NCBI GenBank assembly: GCA_964594065.1
Contig: CAZQKX010000004.1
Coordinates: 33,277-97,276 of the forward strand
Length of the DNA stretch: 64,000 nt
Source: 4572-13 sp964594065
Lineage (GTDB): Bacteria > Planctomycetota > Phycisphaerae > Sedimentisphaerales > Anaerohalosphaeraceae
Direction: 5' to 3'
In this document: piece by piece, positions 44,060 through 51,683 of the stretch
Layout: every line of letters starts with the position of its first letter
Position numbering within the stretch: the stretch's first letter is position 1
The notes under the pieces: generated by a model
What the model was told of the DNA's origin: nothing
Seen by the model: the letters and a program-made list of their open reading frames with translations, nothing else
Databases searched by the model: none
Translations under genes and position numbers: made by a program

Positions 44060-44641
44060 CTATTCGTCTTGGTCGACGGACGGTTTGGCATTGTATTGAG
44101 TCATCGCCGCTTGGACGCCTTCGGTAACCCAGCAGTCTATTGCCTTGACTGCTATCGCCGCCGCTTGATCTATAACATCCCGTTCTTCAGCGTCAAATCG
44201 GGAAAGAACATAATCCGCCGCGTCTCTTTGCCCACAGGAGCCTACACCGACCCGCAACCGCGGAAACAAATCCGTCCCAAGATGGGCCATAATGTCTTTC
44301 AGCCCATTATGCCCGCCAGCAGAACCTTTTGGACGAAGACGCAGTTGTCCGGTTGCCAGTGCCATGTCATCGGTCACCACCAACACGTCCACCGGATCCA
44401 GCTTATAAAATCCTGCCGCAGTGGCCACCGCATGGCCGCTGCGATTCATATATTGCTGCGGCTTAAGCAGCAATAGTTTGTCATCGCCTGACAAGACCTC
44501 TTCGGCAAGAGCATTAAACTTTTTGCGCCGGATTTTGACACCGTACCTTTCAGCCAGGGCATCCAAAACCATAAAGCCGACATTGTGCCGCGTGCCGTCA
44601 TATTGAGCTTCTGGATTTCCAAGTCCAACAATCAGTTTCAC
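44060..44641 (-). CDS. pth: Peptidyl-tRNA hydrolase
   Basis: 193 residues from GTG 44641, which puts the family start VKLIVGLGNPEAQYDGTRHN at the N-terminus; a TTG at 44716 would add 25 unrelated residues. The catalytic His is in TRHNVGF, with GSAGGHNGLKDI further on. It frees tRNA from stalled peptidyl-tRNA. It follows rplY by 105 bp, the common rplY-pth pairing. Confidence 0.93.
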   Translation of the reverse strand: MKLIVGLGNPEAQYDGTRHNVGFMVLDALAERYGVKIRRKKFNALAEEVLSGDDKLLLLKPQQYMNRSGHAVATAAGFYKLDPVDVLVVTDDMALATGQLRLRPKGSAGGHNGLKDIMAHLGTDLFPRLRVGVGSCGQRDAADYVLSRFDAEERDVIDQAAAIAVKAIDCWVTEGVQAAMTQYNAKPSVDQDE

Positions 44642-44746
44642 TCTTGCGTTCTCTTTCGTTTTCAAAGAATTGACGCCAAAAAAGCGCCGAATCCGATCTG
44701 TCCAATTCTTAACCAAAATCCTGATTCCATTCGGCTCGGAAAGAGT

Positions 44747-45391
44747 TTATTCAGACTCTTCCTCTTTCTTTTCTGTAATTACTTCAGGTTCTGTCGGAGC
44801 ATCTTCGAGAACTTCAGCCTCTTCGGGGGTTTCTTCAACGACAATCTTCGGCTCCTGACAAATCACAACCACCGCACCCGGGTCGGTTATCAGCTTGAAA
44901 CCGTCGGGTAATGTAATTTCGCTGGCGTGAATCGATTTTCCGACCATCAACTCTTTGATGTCAACCGGAAGCATTTCCGGGATCTCGCTGACCGCACATT
45001 CGACTTCAATGTGACTGAGAATCTCTTCAACAAGACCACCTTCATGTGTCCCCTGTGCCGTCCCGCGAAGATCAACCGGTACAGCAACTTTCACGCGTTC
45101 GCTCAAGTTGACACGCATCAAATCCGCATGGATCACAGATTTGCCAAGGTGGTCATATTGCAGGTCTTTGACCAGCATGGTGCCTTTTTGGCCGTTGATC
45201 TCAATCTCGAAAATACGATGGCCGTGATGCAACGCTTCCACAAAATCATGTGCAGGGATGCTGATTGAAACCGGATCCTTCCCGTGGCCATACACAATCG
45301 CCGGCAGTTTTCCCTGCTGGCGCAGACGCACTGCGATTTTGGTGCCCGCCTGTTCACGAGGTTCCGCTTTGAGCACTACTGTATCTGACAT
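44747..45391 (-). CDS. rplY: 50S ribosomal protein bL25 (CTC/TL5 form)
   Basis: 214 residues from ATG 45391 (AGAGGT just upstream). An N-terminal 5S rRNA-binding domain (LPAIVYGHGKDP) is joined to the CTC C-terminal domain (VEVECAVSEIPEMLPVDI-like), and an acidic tail ends EKKEEESE. Long CTC forms are usual outside gammaproteobacteria. It is in the prs-rplY-pth order. Confidence 0.94.
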   Translation of the reverse strand: MSDTVVLKAEPREQAGTKIAVRLRQQGKLPAIVYGHGKDPVSISIPAHDFVEALHHGHRIFEIEINGQKGTMLVKDLQYDHLGKSVIHADLMRVNLSERVKVAVPVDLRGTAQGTHEGGLVEEILSHIEVECAVSEIPEMLPVDIKELMVGKSIHASEITLPDGFKLITDPGAVVVICQEPKIVVEETPEEAEVLEDAPTEPEVITEKKEEESE

Positions 45392-45466
45392 AAGTACCTC
45401 TTTCCTTTCTTTTTTAGTTTGCCGGCAGATCACTGGACCCAGTCGGCACACGTCTATCGTCAATCG

Positions 45467-46426
45467 TTATATTTTTCCAAAATGTTGAAACATGGAGCTG
45501 AGCGATTCATTACTATGTATGCGCCGAATGGCTTCCCCGAGAAACGGAGCGATACTTAAAACATTCAGGTTTTTGATTTCCTGGGCGGCTGCCTGCAGCG
45601 GGATTGTGTCCGTTACAAAAACTTCGTCGATCGGTGATGCGGCCAGACGCTTGATAGCCGGACCGGCAAAAACACCGTGCGTCGCACCAACGACGATCCT
45701 TTTGGCGCCGCGATCTTTGGCCATTTTGGCCGCCCCGCAAACGGTTCCGGCCGTAGAGATCATATCATCGACCATGATAATATTACGGTCTTCGACCGTG
45801 CCGATGATTTCCTCGCATAAAACTTCCTGCCCCGTCAGGCGCCGTTTGTGAATGATCGCAAGTTCTGCCCCCAGCGCTGTCGCATAACGAGACGCTGTTT
45901 TCATGTTGCCGACATCCGGAGCCACAACCGTCAGATCCGTCAGCCTTTTTTGAGCCAGATATTTGACGATCACCGGCTCTGCCGTCAGATGATCCATGGG
46001 AATATCAAAAAAGCCCTGAAGCTGATTGGCATGCAGGTCAATTGACAATACACGGTTGGCACCCGCTGACGTAATCAGGTTGGCCATCAGTTTGGCAGTG
46101 ATTGGAACCCGGCCGGTGTCTTTACGGTCCTGCCGAGCGTACCCAAAATAAGGAATCACTGCCGTAACACGTGCCGCACTGGCACGGCGAAGGCATTCGA
46201 GAAAGATTAAAAGCTCCACAAGATTTTCATCGACCGGGCCGCAGGTTGATTGAATCACAAAAACATCCCGCCCGCGAACGTCCGATTCCAGACGAATAAA
46301 TTTCTCACCATCCGGAAAACAAGAGATATCCGCCTTGCCGAGTTCCAGGTTTAAATACCGGCAAGCCGACTCCGCCAGCCCCGGATTGCTGGTGCCGCTA
46401 AAAACAATGGTTGGATTATTCAACAT
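45467..46426 (-). CDS. prs: Ribose-phosphate pyrophosphokinase
   Basis: 319 residues, standard length. It starts PTIVFSGTSNPGLAESAC. Further motifs are GYARQDRKDTGRVPITAKL, DLHANQLQGFFDIP, VAPDVGNMKTASRYA and the PRPP-binding loop IIMVDDMISTAGT. It makes PRPP from ribose 5-phosphate and ATP. It lies 21 bp after glmU and 75 bp ahead of rplY on the same strand. Confidence 0.97.
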   Translation of the reverse strand: MLNNPTIVFSGTSNPGLAESACRYLNLELGKADISCFPDGEKFIRLESDVRGRDVFVIQSTCGPVDENLVELLIFLECLRRASAARVTAVIPYFGYARQDRKDTGRVPITAKLMANLITSAGANRVLSIDLHANQLQGFFDIPMDHLTAEPVIVKYLAQKRLTDLTVVAPDVGNMKTASRYATALGAELAIIHKRRLTGQEVLCEEIIGTVEDRNIIMVDDMISTAGTVCGAAKMAKDRGAKRIVVGATHGVFAGPAIKRLAASPIDEVFVTDTIPLQAAAQEIKNLNVLSIAPFLGEAIRRIHSNESLSSMFQHFGKI

Positions 46427-46447
46427 TTTTCAATCCCTGTTTCAATA

Positions 46448-47410
46448 TTATTTTAATTCCTGAAAAACACCCACAATGGAGCCATCCGCAACATCGGCAC
46501 CTTCATGCAAAAAGGCAAAAGGGCCGATTCGGCAATTAGAGCCGATTTTAACAGCGCCGCGGATACAGGTAAACGGCTCGATAACCGTATCTTGACCGAT
46601 GCAGGCGCGGGCATCGATCCACGTGTTCGGGGGGTCAACGATCGTCACGCCGGCGGTCAGGAGCTTTTCCTGAATGCGCTGCTGCATGATCTTGCCGGCT
46701 TCGCTCAGTTGCTTGCGGTTATTGACGCCCATCGCATCTTCCTCGGCAACCGCCGTGATCGCTGTCGCTTTGTGCCCATCGGCCAGCAAAATGTGAAGTG
46801 CGTCTGTTAAGTAGTATTCATTTTTGACATTGTTGGGCGTAATTTTATCCAGTGCCTCTAAAAGCAGTGGGGTTTGAAAACAAAAATAGCCCGGGTTGAT
46901 CTCCGTGATCGCAAGTTGTTCCGGGGTGCAATCGTTGTGTTCGACGATCCCCTGAATGTTGCCGTATCCGTCACGGGAGATCCGGCCGTAGCCTGTCGGG
47001 TCTTCCATCATCGCCGTCGCCAACGTTACCGCAGCTTTTTCCTGGGCGTGCTGTTCGACCAGCACCTTCACTGTTTCAGTCCGGATCAACGGGGCATCGC
47101 CGCATAAAATGAGTGTCTGCCCGCTGAAACCTTCCAGTTGATCCCGGCAGCACATCACGGCATGGCCGGTGCCTTTTTGTTCGGCCTGCTCAACAAATGA
47201 CACATCCGTATCGTTTTTAAACCGCTCGACGATCTGTTCTTTGCCGTAACCGACAACCACGAGATGTTTTTGAACACCCGCACTCCGGCAGGCCTCAAGA
47301 ACCCATTCCAGCATCGGGCGGCCGCACACTTCATGCAGCACCTTCGGCATTTTGGTGTTCATACGGGTGCTTTGACCCGCCGCTAAAATGATCGCAACTC
47401 GTTCAGCCAT
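46448..47410 (-). CDS. glmU: GlmU-type uridyltransferase with shortened beta-helix
   Basis: 320 residues from ATG 47410; full GlmU is about 450. The N-terminal pyrophosphorylase is complete (AIILAAGQSTRMNTKMPKVLHEVCGRP, GDAPLIRTETV, ENPGYF-like INPGYFCF). The C-terminal part has only four or so hexapeptide coils (GVTIVDPPNTWIDARACIG to VADGSIVGVF) and stops before the region that normally forms the acetyltransferase site. It probably makes UDP-GlcNAc from GlcNAc-1-P but cannot acetylate GlcN-1-P, which another protein would have to do. UDP-GlcNAc feeds lpxA in the same cluster. Confidence 0.9.
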   Translation of the reverse strand: MAERVAIILAAGQSTRMNTKMPKVLHEVCGRPMLEWVLEACRSAGVQKHLVVVGYGKEQIVERFKNDTDVSFVEQAEQKGTGHAVMCCRDQLEGFSGQTLILCGDAPLIRTETVKVLVEQHAQEKAAVTLATAMMEDPTGYGRISRDGYGNIQGIVEHNDCTPEQLAITEINPGYFCFQTPLLLEALDKITPNNVKNEYYLTDALHILLADGHKATAITAVAEEDAMGVNNRKQLSEAGKIMQQRIQEKLLTAGVTIVDPPNTWIDARACIGQDTVIEPFTCIRGAVKIGSNCRIGPFAFLHEGADVADGSIVGVFQELK

Positions 47411-47457
47411 AAGCAATTAAAACCATTTCCAAAAAGTATCAATCATTAATGAAAAAG

Positions 47458-47529
47458 CTACCCCGCCAGGACTTGAACCTGAAATGCGAGTACCAAAAAC
47501 TCGAGTGTTACCGATTACACCACGGGGTA
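47458..47529 (-). tRNA. tRNA-Gln (anticodon TTG)
   Basis: Read on the reverse strand, all four arms fold: a 7-bp acceptor stem (TACCCCG with CGGGGTA), a D-arm GTGT-loop-ACAC, an anticodon stem CGAGT-ACTCG with loop TTTTGGT giving anticodon TTG, and a T-arm around GGTTCAAGTCC. The discriminator is G, and CCA is not encoded. It decodes CAA and CAG and lies 47 bp ahead of glmU. Confidence 0.92.
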
Positions 47530-47762
47530 ACGTAAATAACGATAGAATATCGACTTAAGAAAGATTCCCTAAAATCGAATCATTCATCTGTAAATAGCTG
47601 GTCGCAGAATCCGCTTTGAAAAGCGATATTGACCGGGCCCTGTCGGAGGCTTGAGCTGACCACGCTGCGATACCTGTCAGCCCCATTTTCAACACTGAAA
47701 ACCACGTTTTTTCGGCCTTCATGTTGTATTTGTCACGTCGCAACCCCGTGCGACAGGGCAAT

Positions 47763-48359
47763 TTAAGTGGTAGATAATAGACTAAAAGTAAAAAATTGCA
47801 AGACTTTTTCCAAAAATGTGGAAAAAGGCGGAAAGAGCACTGTGGGCCATAAAAAAAGCAGGAAGGACAGGCTTCCCAGTGCCAATAGTGTCAGCGTTGC
47901 CGGCTCAGGCACAGTTGAAACCGTATCGGCGACTGCCTGAACCAAAAACGCGTTGTCGGGCAGGTACACCAGCCAGCGCTCCGAATCGGGATTTGGTTTA
48001 AACTCAATGTCGTAGTACTGGTAAAAGGCCCCTGTCGCCGTCGTCGTAATCGGCGAGGTAAACACAATATCCCCCGGCACAGGATCTATTCCATCCACGC
48101 CGGAGATCGGGATATCCAGCGGCGGAGCCGGGTTGCCGGTCCAAGTCAATTGCAACCGCATATATTTGATGGGCATTTCATCGACAAAGTTAGGCAATGC
48201 AAACTCATAAAATTTATCCGGTGTCGGTATTACATAATCCGGCGGTAGCAGTGAATCCAGAAAAGTGGATGGATTCAAATCATCTTCATTGCTAAAGGCA
48301 GTCAACGTTAGATTGGGAGTTGAATCCGCCATTCTAAAAAATGCAACCGTATGAAACAA
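47763..48359 (-). pseudogene. Truncated PEP-CTERM protein gene
   Basis: The frame holds a beta-rich extracellular domain and the sorting signal VPEPATLTLLALGSLSFLLFL. PEP-CTERM proteins are exported and trimmed by an exosortase. Here the N-terminus has no signal peptide: the frame starts at a TTG, with an in-frame TAG about ten codons upstream. The transmembrane segment runs on into some 25 hydrophobic residues instead of ending in a short basic tail. Both ends look damaged, so this is probably a decaying gene. Start and stop are therefore nominal. Confidence 0.55.
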
Positions 48360-48462
48360 TCGCCTGATAAGAGAAGGGAACTACGACTCACTGGAGAATC
48401 GATTGTTATCCGTAAAACTACTGATATCGACAGAAAATCTGATACTTTTTGCCAATGTTTAA

Positions 48463-48490
48463 TTGCATCGAGATAGCATGGGTGTATAAT
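48463..48490 (+). promoter_or_regulatory. Promoter upstream of the GEVED gene
   Basis: A perfect TATAAT (48485-48490) follows TTGCAT (48463-48468) by 16 bp. About 20 nt later AAAGGAG precedes a seven-codon frame, and then a 46-codon frame runs up to the main gene, so the leader may be translated. Confidence 0.55.
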
Positions 48491-48557
48491 AGTATCCGCA
48501 ACCAAAGGAGAGGCAGCCGAGTGATGAACGATCGCCGCTGTTAAGTCAAGCAGTCAG

Positions 48558-48698
48558 ATGAGCGGGAGAAAACACAACCCGATGCTTCTGAACGGCCTTA
48601 TCAAAGACCTGCAACAAGACACTATCTGCGCCGAGCGTGCGCAACAATTTGTTAATCAAATCATTTCTAATAACTCTTTTTCGGAGGATAAGTCATGA
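48558..48698 (+). CDS. Possible 46-residue leader protein overlapping the next start
   Basis: ATG at 48558 opens a frame of 46 codons whose TGA overlaps the ATG of the GEVED gene (ATGA at 48695-48698). The peptide is helical and charged (MLLNGLIKDLQQDT, CAERAQQFVNQIIS) and has no recognised family. It lacks a clear ribosome site; the overlap is the main support. It could be a coupling leader, a small regulator or the remnant of a longer gene. Confidence 0.3.
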   Translation: MSGRKHNPMLLNGLIKDLQQDTICAERAQQFVNQIISNNSFSEDKS

Positions 48699-50767
48699 AG
48701 AATTACATTTTTATATTGTTGCTGAGTTGCGTCCTGATGTTTGCACTCAGTCCGCAAATTTCTTTCGCCGATGATGTATTTGTTCCAAGCTGGCGAGGCA
48801 CCTATGGCACTGTGGTTGCTGGTTGCTCTGAATGGAGCCAGGAAGATGCTAATTACGACGGCACAGGGGCGATTGGTATTGGCTCGGAAACCAACCCCGG
48901 CTGGTCCGGTACTACCTATCCTTTACCCTGGGTGAAGTACCACAATGGTCACAGACAATTCGTGACGGGACGGGATAGCGTGATTGAGATTGAGCCGGAT
49001 GGTTATATCGCGATAGGCCTTCCTAATTATTCGGGAGGCTTTCAAAAAACAATTATCTTACAAGTGACAACGTTGGGTGTCGGAACCGTTGGTGACGTTG
49101 AAGTCTGGGGCGATGGCTTTGATCCCAATGATTTTCCCTGGCCGCAATCCGAAGGAGCCCCCTTGCTACATTTACTGCAGACAAAGGATCATGGGGACGG
49201 CTGGATAACCTCTCGATATGGATTGTATCTGGAACCGAATCCGAGCAGTGAGGTTATCAAACTGAATTATGGTGTCTCTACCTGGATTGATCAGATTGTT
49301 ATCGATACGATTTGTTTGACTGTCCCGGATGATACAAAATGGGAGCAATTGCCGGATAAAGCTCCAACAGGAATGGATATTTGCATCAAAAAAGAGGATG
49401 ATCCAAACCGAATCGTGGCCGATGATTTTCTTTGTACAACCACAGGGCCCATTACAGACATTGAGTTTTGGGGTTCGTGGAAGAACGACTTAAAAGGAAC
49501 CGTTGATAAAATCTATTTGAGTATTTACTCGGATATCCCTGCCGGCCAAAGTCCCAGCGGGTGGAGCACGCCGGGCACCCAACTTTGGTCTATGGATATC
49601 ACTAATTTCACTGAGGCCCTGTATTACGATCTCGAAGATGAATATGAATGGTGGTATGATCCCTATTTGGGAACGCTTACCCCAAACGCAGATCAACAGA
49701 TATGGAAATATTCAATTACGATCGATCCGAATGATGCCTTCGTCCAGCAGGGCACGTTTAACCAACCGCTGGTATACTGGCTGGCTATATCCGCAGAGAT
49801 ATCCGGCTTTCCTCCACGCCAGTTTGGCTGGAAGACGCGGGATCCGAACGACGGGCACTTTAATGATGATGCGGTCTTTCTTGATCCATTCTGGCTGAAC
49901 CTTACTTATACAGAACCGCATCCGCTTTCAGGAGACTCCATCGATATGGCATTTACCATAAAGACAAAAAGAAATCCCCAGATGGACCTCGGTGATGCGC
50001 CGGACAGTTCAAATTCTTATGATCCGAATACGATGACTGCTTATCCCGGCGTGCAGGCCAACTTTCCAACCATTTACAGAATCGGTTCGCCTCCGTTCGG
50101 CTCATTACATCTACAGCCTAAGACTGTCGCATTTTTAGGCTCGGATGTTTCTTTTGAACTGGAAGCAGATATTTTAGCGGATGATGACGGCATTAACAAT
50201 ATCACTCCTGTATCGGATACTTCAAATCTTGACGGTTTCGATGATGGTGTCAGTCCGCTCCCGGATCTGCCTTATTGCCGCTGGATAACCTTCGACTACA
50301 CAGTGAACGTCGCAACTCCCGGAACAAATCTTTATGCCAATGTCTGGTTTGACTGGACACGGGATGGGGATTGGGATGATACGCCCACATGTCCGTGCTG
50401 CACTTCGGGGCCGGCTCCGGAATGGGCCGTGAAGAATCAGTTCCTCTACAATCTTCCCGCCGGAAAGAACACCATTACTTCAACGGGATTTCGTACCTGG
50501 CATCCGGATCCAAACACAGAGAAAGACATCTGGATGAGAATCTCTCTTTCCGAACAACCCTGGACGTTTGAGGATTACACAGTGGATCCAAATGGAGTTG
50601 CCGGTTCGGGCCCGCCAGCCGGTTACCTGTACGGCGAAACTGAAGACTACTTCTACAAACCGGTTACAAGTTGTACCGAATGTGCTAATTTAAATTGCGA
50701 TGATATTATTGATTTGGAGGATTTCGCCATTTTCGCTCAACAGTGGCTCAAGATGTGTGATGAATGA
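48695..50767 (+). CDS. Secreted protein with GEVED domain and dockerin-like tail
   Basis: 690 residues with a signal peptide (ending ISFA) and GGAGG just upstream. A planctomycete-type domain of about 200 residues in the middle (LPDKAPTGMDIC, IVADDFLCTTTGPITDIEFW) is similar to conserved unknown-function domains seen in this group. A GEVED domain (about 545-655) is marked by ANVWFDWTRDGDWDD and the closing YGETEDYF. The end (NCDDIIDLEDFAIFAQQWL) is a single dockerin half-repeat. It is probably an extracellular adhesin or matrix protein; no catalytic site is seen. Confidence 0.8.
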   Translation: MKNYIFILLLSCVLMFALSPQISFADDVFVPSWRGTYGTVVAGCSEWSQEDANYDGTGAIGIGSETNPGWSGTTYPLPWVKYHNGHRQFVTGRDSVIEIEPDGYIAIGLPNYSGGFQKTIILQVTTLGVGTVGDVEVWGDGFDPNDFPWPQSEGAPLLHLLQTKDHGDGWITSRYGLYLEPNPSSEVIKLNYGVSTWIDQIVIDTICLTVPDDTKWEQLPDKAPTGMDICIKKEDDPNRIVADDFLCTTTGPITDIEFWGSWKNDLKGTVDKIYLSIYSDIPAGQSPSGWSTPGTQLWSMDITNFTEALYYDLEDEYEWWYDPYLGTLTPNADQQIWKYSITIDPNDAFVQQGTFNQPLVYWLAISAEISGFPPRQFGWKTRDPNDGHFNDDAVFLDPFWLNLTYTEPHPLSGDSIDMAFTIKTKRNPQMDLGDAPDSSNSYDPNTMTAYPGVQANFPTIYRIGSPPFGSLHLQPKTVAFLGSDVSFELEADILADDDGINNITPVSDTSNLDGFDDGVSPLPDLPYCRWITFDYTVNVATPGTNLYANVWFDWTRDGDWDDTPTCPCCTSGPAPEWAVKNQFLYNLPAGKNTITSTGFRTWHPDPNTEKDIWMRISLSEQPWTFEDYTVDPNGVAGSGPPAGYLYGETEDYFYKPVTSCTECANLNCDDIIDLEDFAIFAQQWLKMCDE

Positions 50768-50826
50768 TAGCGGATATGCACCCTTAGCATGATTTGTTTG
50801 ATGGAGACAGGAAAGGGAGTGTCCAT

Positions 50827-50859
50827 AAAAAAAGCCGGCTTTTTTTGAGCCGGCTTTTT
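50827..50859. terminator. Bidirectional terminator between convergent genes
   Basis: A 12-bp inverted repeat (AAAAAGCCGGCT and AGCCGGCTTTTT, seven-base loop) has A and T runs on both sides, so it can end transcription from the GEVED gene on the + strand and the TPR lipoprotein on the - strand. Confidence 0.88.
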
Positions 50860-50878
50860 GTGTTATTCGCTTCTTTGC

Positions 50879-51580
50879 CTATTGTGATTCTTCAGACTCT
50901 TCCTTCTTTAACAGTTTTTCAAGAAAGTTGTCGCTTTTGGCGGGTTTGCGGGGGATTTGTACCATGACGCCCATGCGTCCCAGTTCCCCGGCAACTTCGG
51001 ATTGATACGGGTCCAGCTGAAAACTGTGCCGCAGATTTTCCTCGGCCCGCACCTTGTCGCCTTTTGCCAGATAATAATAGCCGATTTGTTTAAAGATAAC
51101 CGCTGAGTTCGGCGCCAAACTCTGCGCCTGCCGGTAACAGGCCAGCGCATATTCATCCAATTGCTCTTTCTGGAACGCCTTACCCAACAACAATGAAGCT
51201 TCCGCGCTGACCGCGGCCTGATTCATATAGATATCCGCCGACATTTTCGAACGCGCGGTGTCATTTTTATCCAGCAGCACCTTAACAATCGCAGCCTGGG
51301 CTTTGTAATGGACCGGGTCAAATCCCATCGTCACGCGGTACTCAAACTCCGCCTTATCCAGCAGTCCATCGTCATGGTATAGTTTGCCAAGCTGATAATG
51401 TGCGGCCGGATTTTCATACTTGCGCTCGATTTTCTTGAGCAGTTTGGCCTTCTGAGACTCAACCGCTGGAGTAACTTCACCATACGGACTTGTGTCCTTT
51501 TTCTGAAACCACTGACAACCGGACAAGCTGAGCACTGCCGTCATTGTAAGTAAAATAACCGTTTTTGTATCCATACTCAT
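50879..51580 (-). CDS. TPR-repeat lipoprotein
   Basis: 233 residues from ATG 51580, five bases after GGAGG; longer in-frame starts reach into gyrB and are less likely. The lipobox LSLSGC puts the lipidated Cys at 22. At least three TPR units follow (PAAHYQLGKLYHDDGLLDKAE, ASLLLGKAFQKEQLDEYALACYRQA, AVIFKQIGYYYLAKGDKVRAEENL). It is likely a periplasmic-facing protein-interaction lipoprotein. It lies 103 bp after gyrB on the same strand. Confidence 0.82.
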   Translation of the reverse strand: MSMDTKTVILLTMTAVLSLSGCQWFQKKDTSPYGEVTPAVESQKAKLLKKIERKYENPAAHYQLGKLYHDDGLLDKAEFEYRVTMGFDPVHYKAQAAIVKVLLDKNDTARSKMSADIYMNQAAVSAEASLLLGKAFQKEQLDEYALACYRQAQSLAPNSAVIFKQIGYYYLAKGDKVRAEENLRHSFQLDPYQSEVAGELGRMGVMVQIPRKPAKSDNFLEKLLKKEESEESQ

Positions 51581-51683
51581 AATCGCCTCCGTTTTTTTGC
51601 TTCGGTTGAGCATACATCCATCGTCGATTCTATTTTGATACAGCTTTAAGCGATTTGCAAGTGAAAATTTTGGACGAATCTTC

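Noticed and set aside
47555..47761. 68-codon reverse frame near tRNA-Gln
   Set aside because: No ribosome site, no family signature; probably non-coding.
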